DNA of 64,000 nt from an uncultured beta proteobacterium (GTDB lineage Bacteria > Pseudomonadota > Gammaproteobacteria > Burkholderiales > Burkholderiaceae_C). Location of the stretch: the NCBI GenBank assembly GCA_903869595.1, contig CAIPZV010000057.1, positions 1-64,000 of the forward strand, written 5' to 3'. Position 1 is the stretch's first letter; each line of letters starts with the position of its first letter. Positions 33,790 to 42,743 of this stretch are shown one piece after another. A model generated the notes under the pieces. It was not told the origin of the DNA. It ran no database searches and saw nothing but the letters and a program-made list of their open reading frames with translations. The translations under genes were made by a program, and so were the position numbers.

Positions 33790-34998
33790 TTACTTAGGAC
33801 CGAATATCTCACCAAATAATTCCCAGGACTTGCCATTCCACTTCATCAATTGCTTGTTCTCAATGGGGTAAAAGTCCGTCGCGGACGTATTGAATTTAAC
33901 GCCCGGTAAGAGCATGTCGTTTTCCACATTTTTCAGGCTAGCGGCCTGCTTCATGATATTGGCACGGGTTAAATCATTGCCAGCTTGCCGGATCACTTGA
34001 GCGGTGGCAGCAGCATGAATAAAGCCGGATGTGTAAAAGCCTTCCTTGATATCGGCGCCTGGCATATTTTTGTCAAACCAGGCTTTGTAGGCCAAATACC
34101 CTTTGTCGTTCGCCCACACTGGGTCAGCCGGGTCTTTGAAGTAGTTGGAAGAAATCACACCAATCCCGTTCTCCGCACCTGCAGGAATCATTACCGAGGT
34201 TACCGAAGCGGATACCGAGTTCAGATAATGCACAGGCTTCCAACCCAACTCTGCCGCCTTTTTGATGGCTTGCGCGGCAAATTTTGGTGTCGTGACGTTA
34301 AAGAAAATATCAGCGCCGGATGACTTCAGGCTCACCATCTGGTTGTCCATCGTCGGGTCACTGGTTTCATAGCTGGCGCGGGCAATGATCATGCCTTTTT
34401 TGTCGCCCAGTCCGTCCTCCATGCCCTTCACATAGTCTTTTCCGTAGTCATCATTCTGGAAAAGAATGGCAATTTTCCCGTTGGGATGGTTTTTAAGAAT
34501 ATGGGCCGCATAAATCTTTCCCTCTGCCTGGTAATTGGGCTGCAGCCCCATAGTCCAGGGATAGTTGGCGGGATCGCCCCATTTGGTTGCACCCGTATTC
34601 ACGAACAGGTGGGGAACCTTTTTCTTGTTCATGTACTCATGGATCGCGCTGTTTGGGGGCGTGCCCAGGGTGGCGGTCAGAAATAAGACCTCTTCCTGCT
34701 CCACCAGTTTGCGGGCTTGCTCTACCGTTTTGGGTGGTGAATAGTTGTCATCCAAAGAGATGAAATTGATTTTCCGGCCGTTGATGCCGCCTTGGTCATT
34801 GATGGATTTGAAGTACGCGGTCATCGCCGTGCCGATAAGGCCGTAAGCGGAAGCCGGGCCCGAATAAGGCACCATATTTCCCACTTTGACTTCCTTGTCG
34901 GTGGCACCGGCATCGTAGGTGCCTGCCGCCCATGAGGTAGCGCCTGCAATAAGTGATAAACCTATCGCAAGGCCTAATTTTTTGAAACTTTGCTTCAT
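33790..34998 (-). CDS. Periplasmic binding protein, Liv/amide type, system 2
   Basis: 402 residues from MKQSFKK (34998), which has AGGAG 8 bp upstream and yields a signal peptide ending SWAAGTYD. The mature protein carries the family-5 binding-protein pattern KVGNMVPYSGPASAYG, DDNYSPPKTVEQARKL and IAILFQNDDYGKDYV. It differs clearly from the system 1 protein, so another ligand is likely. It is the last gene of the five-gene unit and overlaps the LivM gene by 4 bp. A terminator follows. Confidence 0.92.
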   Translation of the reverse strand: MKQSFKKLGLAIGLSLIAGATSWAAGTYDAGATDKEVKVGNMVPYSGPASAYGLIGTAMTAYFKSINDQGGINGRKINFISLDDNYSPPKTVEQARKLVEQEEVLFLTATLGTPPNSAIHEYMNKKKVPHLFVNTGATKWGDPANYPWTMGLQPNYQAEGKIYAAHILKNHPNGKIAILFQNDDYGKDYVKGMEDGLGDKKGMIIARASYETSDPTMDNQMVSLKSSGADIFFNVTTPKFAAQAIKKAAELGWKPVHYLNSVSASVTSVMIPAGAENGIGVISSNYFKDPADPVWANDKGYLAYKAWFDKNMPGADIKEGFYTSGFIHAAATAQVIRQAGNDLTRANIMKQAASLKNVENDMLLPGVKFNTSATDFYPIENKQLMKWNGKSWELFGEIFGPK

Positions 34999-35957
34999 TT
35001 TGCGTCTCCTGGGTTGAGTTTTTTTAACGCACCCATTACGCCGCCGGGAGCGACATAGATCAGTGCGATCAGAATTGCACCATAGACCGCCCATGGTGCA
35101 GATTTCGAAATTTCATCGGCGATGTTCGGGACAAATTGGATAAAGGCCGCACCAAACAGTGCGCCCCATATCGTGCCCAGTCCACCCACCACGACACCGA
35201 CAAGCAACGAAATGGATACAAAAGAATGGAAGCTATCTGGCGCCACAAAGGCAATGACCACCGCACCTAAGGCGCCGGCAATGCCGGTGTAGGCGGCAGA
35301 CAAACCAAAGGTCATGGTCTTGACCCAGGCCAGGTTGACACCCAAAGCACCTGCGGCGATGGGCTGATCCCGGATCGCAATAATGGCGCGGCCCATCCGT
35401 CCTTTCACCAGATTGCTGGCAAACCAGAACATGGGCAGGGCAACCGCCAGCGTCACGAAATACAGCCAGCGATCTTCGGAAAGCGCAATACCGAAAAGCC
35501 GGAATTCAAACGGTGGTTCGGGCTTGCTCAACACAAGTCCTTGCACGCCTCCGGTGTAGGCAGCAATGCCCTTGTATTTCAGCAATTGCGGCACCGCCAT
35601 CGCCAGCGCAAAGGTGGCCAGTGCTAAATAATGGCCGCCGAGCCGCAAAGCGGGAAAACCCATCAAAATACCCGCGATAAAACAAACGATGCCGGCGACC
35701 GGCACAGTGGCGTAGGCTGAAAACCCCGCATGGGCCATCAATGCCGCTGCGGTATACGCGCCGATGGCATAAAAAGCGCCATGCCCCAGCGAAATTTGGC
35801 CTGCGTATCCCGTCAATATATTGAGACCTAGCACCGCAATGGCATACACGATCATCAAGTTGAGCTGAAACACCCGAAAGTTGGGTAGAAAAAACGGCAG
35901 CACCAGCAAGCCGAGCAGTACGACTAACCAAATGATGCGGGTCCTAAAAAGTGCCAT
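34995..35957 (-). CDS. livM: LivM-type ABC permease, system 2
   Basis: 320 residues starting at MALFRTR (35957; AAGGA 7 bp before). About nine helices, with GYAGQISLGHGAFYAIGAY and the EAA-like segment AIRDQPIAAGALGVNL typical of LivM. Unlike system 1 it is not fused to an ATPase. It pairs with LivH (16 bp upstream) to form the channel. The stop overlaps the binding-protein start. Confidence 0.93.
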   Translation of the reverse strand: MALFRTRIIWLVVLLGLLVLPFFLPNFRVFQLNLMIVYAIAVLGLNILTGYAGQISLGHGAFYAIGAYTAAALMAHAGFSAYATVPVAGIVCFIAGILMGFPALRLGGHYLALATFALAMAVPQLLKYKGIAAYTGGVQGLVLSKPEPPFEFRLFGIALSEDRWLYFVTLAVALPMFWFASNLVKGRMGRAIIAIRDQPIAAGALGVNLAWVKTMTFGLSAAYTGIAGALGAVVIAFVAPDSFHSFVSISLLVGVVVGGLGTIWGALFGAAFIQFVPNIADEISKSAPWAVYGAILIALIYVAPGGVMGALKKLNPGDAK

Positions 35958-35973
35958 GGCGAATCCTTGAAAC

Positions 35974-36846
35974 CTAAACCCGCGTGACGACTTTGCGTCC
36001 GAACAAGCCATGCGGCATAAGGGTAAGCGTACCCACGATCAGGACCAGGGCGACAGATAGCTTCAGTTCCGTGCCGATCACATAGGCGCCCAAAATATTT
36101 TCCAGCACACCCACAATAAAGCCGCCAATTACCGCGCCCCAGGGGTTGTCAATGCCCCCCAACAGGGCCGCCGCAAATCCGTACAAAAGAATACCGCCCA
36201 TTAAGTTAGGGTCTAAAAAAATCACCGGCGCCATCATCATCCCTGCAACCGCGCCGATGGCCGATGCCAATCCCCAACCGAGCGCCAGCATCCATGAAAC
36301 ACGGATGCCCACCAGGCTGGCAGAGTCGGGGTTTTGGGCGGCTGCACGGATTGCCAGACCTATAGGCGTGTATTTGAAAAATAGAAATACCACCAGCAAA
36401 ACAGCCAAAGTCACACCTAAGGATCCCAGCTGGTGCCCCGAAATATATTGGGGCAAAAATATGCTCGTGGTTGGGAAAGGACTTTTAAAGGCTTTAACGG
36501 TTTGCCCAAAGATCCAACCGGACATGGCATTGAATATCACCAGCAAGCCCACAAAGACGATGACGTTGTTGAGCACAGGCGCACGCTCAACCGGTCGGAT
36601 AAATACCCGCTGCACCAACAGGCCACCCACGAAGGCAATCGCCACGGTAATAAAAAATGCGAGCCAGTAGGGTACGCCCCGTTCGATCAACGTCCAGGCG
36701 ATGAAAGTGGCGAAAGTTGCCATTTCACCTTGGGCGAAATTAATGTGGTGGGTGGATTGGTAAATCATCACCAGGGCCAAGCCCAGCGCAGCGTAAATAC
36801 TGCCGTTGGCTAAACCCGAAAAGACTTGAAGGAGGAAGCTGTCCAT
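35974..36846 (-). CDS. livH: LivH-type ABC permease, system 2
   Basis: 290 residues, eight or so helices. LivH marks are GLANGSIYAALGLALVMIY, HINFAQGEMATFATF and AAQNPDSASLVGIRV in the coupling loop. Part of the unit livG-livF-livH-livM-binding protein, with an 18-bp gap to livF upstream. The C-terminal PHGLFGRK is the common ending of the family. Confidence 0.93.
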   Translation of the reverse strand: MDSFLLQVFSGLANGSIYAALGLALVMIYQSTHHINFAQGEMATFATFIAWTLIERGVPYWLAFFITVAIAFVGGLLVQRVFIRPVERAPVLNNVIVFVGLLVIFNAMSGWIFGQTVKAFKSPFPTTSIFLPQYISGHQLGSLGVTLAVLLVVFLFFKYTPIGLAIRAAAQNPDSASLVGIRVSWMLALGWGLASAIGAVAGMMMAPVIFLDPNLMGGILLYGFAAALLGGIDNPWGAVIGGFIVGVLENILGAYVIGTELKLSVALVLIVGTLTLMPHGLFGRKVVTRV

Positions 36847-36864
36847 CTGGGGAGTCCTTGGTAT

Positions 36865-37575
36865 TCAATAACCGAGGTAGGTGCGGCGAACCGACTCATC
36901 GGAGCGGATCTCCTGCGCCGTGCCGGAGAGCACTACTTTGCCAGTTTCCAGTAGATAAGCGTAGTCCGCTAGCGCAAGCGCCAAAGTAGCGTTTTGTTCC
37001 ACCAGCAGCATGCTTACCTGATCGACTTGGTTGATATTGCGCATGATCTCGAAAATCTCTTGCACGATGAGCGGGGCCAGGCCGAATGAAGGTTCGTCCA
37101 AAAGCAGCAAGGTCGGGCGCAGCATCAAGGCGCGGCTGATCGCCAGCATTTGCTGCTCGCCGCCCGAAAGCGTTCCGGCTTGCTGGTTATAGCGCTCCTT
37201 GAGCCGGGGAAATCGCGCAAACATGCGCTCAATATCCTGGGCGACTGCATCCTTATCCCGCCGTGTGTAGGCGCCAAGGCGCAGGTTCTCCAAAACCGTT
37301 AAGCCGGTAAAAGTACCCCGCCCGTCTGGCACATGCGCAACGCCCATGCGCACAATTTTGTCGGTGGCATAGCCGCCCACCGATTGGCCCAGCAAGACTA
37401 CGCTTCCTTGGGTTTTCACGGTCTGGCAAATCGCCCGCAATGTGGTCGTCTTACCCGCTCCATTCGCGCCCAAAATAGTGGTGATGCCACCTTTTTCGAG
37501 AGAAAAATTCAATCCGAACAAAGCCTGGGTCGTGCCATACCAGGCCTGTAAATCCTGAACTTCCAATAATTTCAT
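36865..37575 (-). CDS. livF: LivF-type ABC ATPase, system 2
   Basis: 236 residues: LEVQDLQAWYGTTQALFG start, Walker A GANGAGKTT, signature LSGGEQQML, Walker B LLLLDEPSFG, and LLVEQN at the H loop. Ends RRTYLGY. Overlaps livG by 4 bp, so the two ATPases are made together and probably form a heterodimer. Confidence 0.94.
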   Translation of the reverse strand: MKLLEVQDLQAWYGTTQALFGLNFSLEKGGITTILGANGAGKTTTLRAICQTVKTQGSVVLLGQSVGGYATDKIVRMGVAHVPDGRGTFTGLTVLENLRLGAYTRRDKDAVAQDIERMFARFPRLKERYNQQAGTLSGGEQQMLAISRALMLRPTLLLLDEPSFGLAPLIVQEIFEIMRNINQVDQVSMLLVEQNATLALALADYAYLLETGKVVLSGTAQEIRSDESVRRTYLGY

Positions 37576-38351
37576 ACGGAAGTTCCTCCTAAATAGGCAC
37601 GGACCACTTCCGGGTGTTTTTGTATGGTTTGCGGTACGCCTTCGGCAATTTTTTTGCCGAAATTCAAGACCACAATCCAGTCAGAAACATCCATCACCAA
37701 CTGCATATGGTGTTCCACCAATAACACGGTGACCCCCAGATCGTCGCGCACCCACTTAATCAAATTTCCCAAATCAGAAAGTTCTTCGTGGTTGAGCCCG
37801 GCTGCAGGCTCGTCAAGCAATAGCAAACGCGGTTGTGCGGCTAATGCCCGGGCAAACTCCACCCGCTTTTGAAAGCCAAATGGCAAGGCCCCCGCAGGAC
37901 GGTCGGCCACGTCCGTTAATTTGAGCTTGACCATCAGGTCTTGCGCAATATGGTCTAAATGCGCTTCTTCTTCACGCACCATGGCAGTGGGCCACAAGCC
38001 CTTCAAAAATCCCGAATGGGACTTGGTATGCGCGCCCACCAAGATGTTTTCACGCACCGTCATGGTGCGAAACAAGGCCAAATTTTGAAAGGTGCGGCCA
38101 ATACCCAGGCCGGTCATTTTGTGGACCGGCGTATCGGTGATGGACTTACCCTCAAAGCAAAGGTCGCCCGACTGATACTGGTACAGGCGGCTCAGGCAGT
38201 TAAACAGCGTGGTTTTTCCCGCGCCGTTGGGTCCAATAAGACCACACACCTTGTCGCGCGGGATGTCGAATGACACGTCGTCTAGGGCGGTGATGCCGCC
38301 GAATCGAACGGTAATGCCCCTTACTTCTAATAAAGCTTCCAAAGGATCCAC
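37572..38351 (-). CDS. livG: LivG-type ABC ATPase, system 2
   Basis: 259 residues, first gene of importer system 2. LEVRGITVRFGGITALDDVSF, Walker A GPNGAGKTT, a degenerate signature loop (ALPFGFQKRVEFARAL rather than LSGGQ), Walker B LLLLDEPAAGLN, and VEHHM. The degenerate signature is usual in LivG. The promoter must lie in 38352-38549, which is otherwise empty and shared with the divergent serine-hydrolase gene. Confidence 0.93.
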   Translation of the reverse strand: MDPLEALLEVRGITVRFGGITALDDVSFDIPRDKVCGLIGPNGAGKTTLFNCLSRLYQYQSGDLCFEGKSITDTPVHKMTGLGIGRTFQNLALFRTMTVRENILVGAHTKSHSGFLKGLWPTAMVREEEAHLDHIAQDLMVKLKLTDVADRPAGALPFGFQKRVEFARALAAQPRLLLLDEPAAGLNHEELSDLGNLIKWVRDDLGVTVLLVEHHMQLVMDVSDWIVVLNFGKKIAEGVPQTIQKHPEVVRAYLGGTSV

Positions 38352-38549
38352 ATATTCACCTTAGCGATCTGGCGCCAGTAAGAGGAAAAAGTATTTCTTC
38401 GATTCAGTGTAAACCCAGCTTTCCAGGCGACGAATAGTGTTTACCCTAGTCAATTCCCCTGCGAATGCAAAGAATAAGCCGCTAAAGTGCATCAGCAACC
38501 GGGCCTGCAACAGGCCCGGGTATCCATTTTCCGAGCGTTATTGAAAGAA

Positions 38550-39821
38550 ATGACTATGGCAAGCTCTGCGCATTCCATCACGCCGCCCCTGGATGCAGTC
38601 CAAAGCGACCCCCGCCACATGGCCTGGATGGTGGGTACACCGCCACCCCTAGAAAAGCGGGTGCGCTTTGAAGACGCCAGCATGCTGCGCTTTCCGCAAA
38701 ACCGGTGGGCCAATAGCAATTTCCGTAGCCTGGTGCCCACCAAGGTCGTCTCGCGCGGACACGGACCGGTGGCGCCCTTGGTGCGGGCCGAACGTGCAGA
38801 TCTGGATGCCGTGCTTTTTCAGCCTATCGGCGTCACCAGCCCGATGCGCTGGGACCAGTCTTTGCTGACCAATTACACCGATGGCATCGTGGTACTGCAC
38901 CAGGGCAAGCTGGTCTATGAGCGCTACCTCGGTGCGCTTGATGCCGATACGCCGCATATTGCGTTTTCCGTAACCAAGTCTTTTTTCGGCACCTTAGCCG
39001 CATGCCTGGTACACGAAGGCAAACTGGACGAGGCAGCCTTGGTCACGCATTACGTTCCTGAACTGGCTGGCAGTGCGTTTGGCGACGCCACCGTGCGCCA
39101 AGTCATGGATATGACGACCAGCTTGCAATACAGCGAGGACTACACCGACCCGCATGCCGATATCTGGCACCATGCCCGCGCCGGTGGATTCTTGATGCGC
39201 CCGCCAGGCTACAGCGGGCCGGATAATTTTTACGCCTTCTTGCAAACCGTCAAAAAAGCGGGCGCGCACGACACTGGTTTTTCTTACAAAACCATCAATA
39301 CCGATACCCTAGGCTGGATCATCCGCCGCATCACCGGCCTGTCCCTGGCAGACTATTTGTCGCAATGCATCTGGTCACGCTTGGGCGTGGAGCAAGACGC
39401 TTACCTCACCGTGGACTCCGCAGGCACCGAGTTTGCAGGCGCCGGGCTGAACACCACCTTGCGCGATCTGGCGCGCTTTGGCGAATTGATGCGCCATGAT
39501 GGCCGCGCCCAGGGTGCGCAAGTCATTCCATCCGAAGTGGTACACAACATTCGTCGCGGCGCAGACCCTGCAAAATTTGTGCACGCCAATTACCACACCC
39601 TGCCCGGCTGGAGCTACCGCAGCATGTGGTGGGTCTCGCACAACCCGCATGGCGCGTACATGGCACGCGGCATTCACGGCCAGGCGCTGTACATAGACCC
39701 GAAAGCCGAGATGGTGATCGCGCGCTACGGCTCGCACCATATCGCAGGCAATTTGGGCATAGACCCGCACTCCATCCCGGCCTACCATGCGATGGCGCTG
39801 CATTTAATGCAGAACCCTTGA
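38550..39821 (+). CDS. Serine hydrolase of the beta-lactamase/NylB-like family
   Basis: 423 residues from the ATG at 38550 (GAAAG before it); an upstream in-frame ATG at 38487 is less likely. The active-site tetrad FSVTKSF (Ser-x-x-Lys) and Tyr in YKTINTDTLGW match the class C-like hydrolases that include 6-aminohexanoate-dimer hydrolase (NylB). No signal peptide, so cytosolic, as in NylB. Likely cuts a short amide or ester. Its neighbour DUF1989 protein 52 bp downstream and the amide importers fit nitrogen scavenging. Confidence 0.87.
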   Translation: MTMASSAHSITPPLDAVQSDPRHMAWMVGTPPPLEKRVRFEDASMLRFPQNRWANSNFRSLVPTKVVSRGHGPVAPLVRAERADLDAVLFQPIGVTSPMRWDQSLLTNYTDGIVVLHQGKLVYERYLGALDADTPHIAFSVTKSFFGTLAACLVHEGKLDEAALVTHYVPELAGSAFGDATVRQVMDMTTSLQYSEDYTDPHADIWHHARAGGFLMRPPGYSGPDNFYAFLQTVKKAGAHDTGFSYKTINTDTLGWIIRRITGLSLADYLSQCIWSRLGVEQDAYLTVDSAGTEFAGAGLNTTLRDLARFGELMRHDGRAQGAQVIPSEVVHNIRRGADPAKFVHANYHTLPGWSYRSMWWVSHNPHGAYMARGIHGQALYIDPKAEMVIARYGSHHIAGNLGIDPHSIPAYHAMALHLMQNP

Positions 39822-39873
39822 CACCGCACAGCGCTAGTGAAGTGCTGAATATTCTTTTCGATTGGAACACCCC

Positions 39874-40482
39874 ATGGCCCACGCAGAAACCATACAACTC
39901 ATTCCGGCCCGCAAGGGCAGCGCGGCCCGTATGCAGGCCGGTAAAGTCCTGCGGGTTATCAATACCCATGGCTCCCAGGTCGTGGACTTTTGGGCATTTA
40001 ACGACCCGGACCTGGGCGAATGCATGTCCATGGAGCACACGCGCGGCATGCTGTGCAAAATCACTCCGCAGGTGGGTGACAGCCTGTACACCAACCAGCG
40101 GCGCGTGATTCTGACCATGGTAGAAGACACATCGCCCGGCGTGCATGACACGCTAATCGCCTCCTGCGACCGCTACCGCTACGAGCAGCTGGGCGCCAAA
40201 GGATTTCATGACAACTGCACCGACAATCTGGGGCACGCATTGGCCCACATCGGTCTTGCGCGTGTGATGCATCCGGCGCCTTTCAATTTGTTTATGAATA
40301 TCCCGATTCAAAACGGCAATGCGTTATCGTTTGCAGCGCCGGTAGGCCACGCAGGCGACAGCGTGAGTTTTCGCGCCGAGATGGACTGCGTAGTGGCATT
40401 TTCCGCATGCCCGCAAGACATGCTGCCAATCAACGGCAAGGACTGCCAAATTCACGACGCGCATTACCAGATCCTGCATTGA
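39874..40482 (+). CDS. DUF1989 / urea-carboxylase-associated family protein
   Basis: 202 residues from MAHAETI (39874; GGAA 8 bp before). Family marks: TIQLIPARKGSAARM start, GSQVVDFWAF, SMEHTRGML, and the closing FSACPQDMLPINGKD with its conserved Cys. DUF1989 proteins accompany urea carboxylase or guanidine/amide use; recent work assigns some of them carboxyguanidine or related deiminase roles (from memory). Here no urea carboxylase is present, so the substrate is open. Probably co-transcribed with the serine hydrolase. Confidence 0.9.
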   Translation: MAHAETIQLIPARKGSAARMQAGKVLRVINTHGSQVVDFWAFNDPDLGECMSMEHTRGMLCKITPQVGDSLYTNQRRVILTMVEDTSPGVHDTLIASCDRYRYEQLGAKGFHDNCTDNLGHALAHIGLARVMHPAPFNLFMNIPIQNGNALSFAAPVGHAGDSVSFRAEMDCVVAFSACPQDMLPINGKDCQIHDAHYQILH

Positions 40483-40504
40483 GCAGGCCTGCTAGCTGCG
40501 CCCC

Positions 40505-41299
40505 TTAGCCCTGGCCGTACATCACATTGATCCGCGCCACGTATTTAGACACCGCGCCCGCCACCTGGCGTCCCTCATGCAGCACCGAACCGGGGCCAAA
40601 GCCGTGGCGGAAAAACAGGGCAGAGCCTTTGACCGGCGACACATCCACATAGCCGCCGTCAGGCCGGAACAGCCGGGTGTCGCCGCCCTGCACACCGTCG
40701 CGTGGGCCATTGAGGTACAACAGCATGGTTAGGCAAGAACGCAAACCGTCAGGCCACTCCAGCATTTGGTCGCGCTGCGGGCTTAGGCTGTAGCCAGGCC
40801 AGTCGCCGTCGGTATGGCGGTTAAACACATCCATAGCATCGTAGCGGTACATATTGATACGTTGGCTCAAATGCCCGAACAAGGGCCTGCCGTCTATCTC
40901 GCGGGGCAATAATGGCCCGATGCGCGAGGCTAAGGGCTCCATCAGGCCGGTATCGGCGAGCCAATGCACGGACTTATTCATGCGCATGCCCGGCGGCGTC
41001 ACGATGCCTGGCGCCGCCTCGCGGTAGCCCAAACGCTCAGTGGCCTGCACCATGGCATCGGCCTCGTCTGGGCTGAGCACATCGTCGATTACAAAAGCCA
41101 GCAAACCACCCAGTTCAATATCGCGCCGCACCGGCTTCAATGAGGGCTGCGCTTGCAAGCGTAGCGCGGGTGCTTGCTGCGTAAACGCAAACACTGGCGT
41201 CATGGGCACGACACCGCCCATGGGCAGCGAACCGGGCAGATAGGCAACCGCTTGGTGCTCAGGCCAGCCGAGGGCTTCAGGGGTTACAGCGTTCACCAT
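40505..41299 (-). CDS. 2-oxoglutarate/Fe(II)-dependent oxygenase-like protein
   Basis: 264 residues. The C-terminal double-stranded beta-helix has the iron motif His-x-Asp in FNRHTDGDWP, a second His in SVLHEGRQV, and Arg in YVARINVMY for 2-oxoglutarate, matching prolyl-4-hydroxylase-like dioxygenases. The first ~60 residues are a variable leader. The substrate (protein residue or small molecule) is not evident. Convergent with the DUF1989 gene (22 bp between ends), and 69 bp past the cytochrome c gene end region on the minus strand. Confidence 0.85.
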   Translation of the reverse strand: MVNAVTPEALGWPEHQAVAYLPGSLPMGGVVPMTPVFAFTQQAPALRLQAQPSLKPVRRDIELGGLLAFVIDDVLSPDEADAMVQATERLGYREAAPGIVTPPGMRMNKSVHWLADTGLMEPLASRIGPLLPREIDGRPLFGHLSQRINMYRYDAMDVFNRHTDGDWPGYSLSPQRDQMLEWPDGLRSCLTMLLYLNGPRDGVQGGDTRLFRPDGGYVDVSPVKGSALFFRHGFGPGSVLHEGRQVAGAVSKYVARINVMYGQG

Positions 41300-41367
41300 G
41301 TTCCGATATTGGGCATAGAGACCCAGGGTTGCTTGGGGAAGTGGCGCGTGGCGTTGTGTCGCGCGGT

Positions 41368-41706
41368 TTACTTGGCGCTAAGTACCCAGATCGTTAGTTT
41401 TTTCAGATCCGCATCGGACAACTTAGGTTGCGGTGGCATGGGCAGATCGCCCCATTTGCCAGCGCTGCCATTACGTATGTTTTCCATAACAAGGGCTTGC
41501 GCGTCCGCCTGCCCAGCGTATTTGGCGGCCACGTCTTTGTAGGCAGGGCCGACCAATTTAAGGGCGACCGCATGGCATGCTAGGCAGTTATTTTTCTGCG
41601 CCAGCGCTTCATTGGCTTGGGCAGCGCCCGACAACAGCAACGCCGCCGTGAATAGCGCTACGGTTTGCGCAATGCGTGCAGACCGCCTGGTGTAAATCTT
41701 CGCCAT
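41368..41706 (-). CDS. Small class I cytochrome c
   Basis: 112 residues with signal peptide (to about AQA-NE at 31-32) and a single heme site CLACH (41-45). An axial Met is probably in LPMPPQP. The pattern KLVGPAYKDVAAKY and LTIWVLS is that of cytochrome c551/c552. Periplasmic electron carrier. Its start is 1 bp after the glyoxalase stop on the same strand, and it is downstream of the GMC dehydrogenase pair, so it may accept their electrons (inference). Confidence 0.93.
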   Translation of the reverse strand: MAKIYTRRSARIAQTVALFTAALLLSGAAQANEALAQKNNCLACHAVALKLVGPAYKDVAAKYAGQADAQALVMENIRNGSAGKWGDLPMPPQPKLSDADLKKLTIWVLSAK

Positions 41707-41707
41707 C

Positions 41708-42244
41708 TCAACGCCCCAAATTCTTTAAACGGCCTGGCTCGACAATCTCGATCCAATAGCCGTCGGGGTCTTTGATAAAGGCGACGTCTTTCATTTTTCC
41801 TTGGTCTGGGCGCTTCACAAAGGGCACCTGGTGCTGGTCAAACCAAGCTATCGCGGCGTCCAGGTCTGGCACCGAAAAACAGATGTGCCCAAAGCCTTGC
41901 GGCTGGGCGTTGCCATCATGGTACTTAAATTCAGGATCCGTCTCGGTGCCCCAGTTGTGGGTCAGCTCCAAAATGCCTCGTTGGGAAAAAGTCCAGGCTG
42001 TGCGCTCGCCCTCTTCTTGCGGCACGGTTTCTCCTTCTACCGCGCGGTGCAAAAAGTAGAGCGAAAACTTCAATTCCGGAAAATCGAGTTTGCGCAATAA
42101 GCGCATGCCCAAAATGCCGGTGTAAAAAGCCAATGCCACCTGCGGATCTTTCACGCGCAGCATCGAATGGTTGAAGACAAAGCCACGGGTTTGCTCGGGC
42201 ACATGCTCGCTCACACCGGGGAGGATGTCAGTAGTAAAAGACAT
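41708..42244 (-). CDS. gloA: Lactoylglutathione lyase (glyoxalase I)
   Basis: 178 residues from MSFTTDI (42244); a longer frame to 42304 lacks support. It has FNHSMLRVKDP with metal His26, LAFYTGILGMRLLRK, GILELTHNWGTE with metal Glu, GHICFSVPDLDAA with the second His, and DPDGYWIEIVEP with the last Glu. It converts the methylglyoxal-glutathione adduct to lactoylglutathione in the cytosol. The ~30-residue leader before the motif is of the longer eukaryote-like/proteobacterial type. Co-directional with cytochrome c. Confidence 0.95.
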   Translation of the reverse strand: MSFTTDILPGVSEHVPEQTRGFVFNHSMLRVKDPQVALAFYTGILGMRLLRKLDFPELKFSLYFLHRAVEGETVPQEEGERTAWTFSQRGILELTHNWGTETDPEFKYHDGNAQPQGFGHICFSVPDLDAAIAWFDQHQVPFVKRPDQGKMKDVAFIKDPDGYWIEIVEPGRLKNLGR

Positions 42245-42336
42245 TGCTAAATTTTTTTTTGTAGTATCGGTATCGAGAGGGTAAGTCCCGGCTGGCGCAT
42301 CCACATGTGCCAGCCGGGTTGCGACGGGAAACCGGA

Positions 42337-42714
42337 TCAGCCGCCCACCGCCGCCCTCGGCTTTGGGGCGGAATCAAGCGCATGCACCGTCCGCGCCAGG
42401 GGCGCCGCGTACGTCAGCGCATCTGGCTGTGACTGCTTGCGTTCCATGTTGATCACGCAGCGGCGCAAATAGCGCATGCTGGTAACCCGCAGAAAGGAAG
42501 CAAAGTTGGGCACCTCACCACGATGGGCCAAGATTTCGTCATGGAATTGCGAAATCAAGGCATTCGTGGTGCAGCCCTCCTCTTCGGCCATTTCCGCCAG
42601 AATATCCCACACCATGTTCTCCAAGCGCAAGCTGGTCAGCACATTGCGGATACGCACGGTGCGCGAGCGCTGCTCGTACTGGATAGGGTCCGCTTTGACG
42701 AAATATTCACACAT
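42337..42714 (-). CDS. Ribbon-helix-helix domain protein
   Basis: 125 residues with the RHH_4-like core: RIRNVLTSLRLENMVWDILAEMAEEE followed in the gene by TTNALISQFHDEI and a RYLRRC segment. Likely a DNA-binding dimer of unknown regulon. The C-terminal ~35 residues are low complexity. It starts 29 bp after the GMC gene's stop on the same strand, hinting that it could regulate the dehydrogenase unit (inference). Confidence 0.78.
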   Translation of the reverse strand: MCEYFVKADPIQYEQRSRTVRIRNVLTSLRLENMVWDILAEMAEEEGCTTNALISQFHDEILAHRGEVPNFASFLRVTSMRYLRRCVINMERKQSQPDALTYAAPLARTVHALDSAPKPRAAVGG

Positions 42715-42743
42715 GGACAGCTCCCATTGCGAGGGCCGGCATC

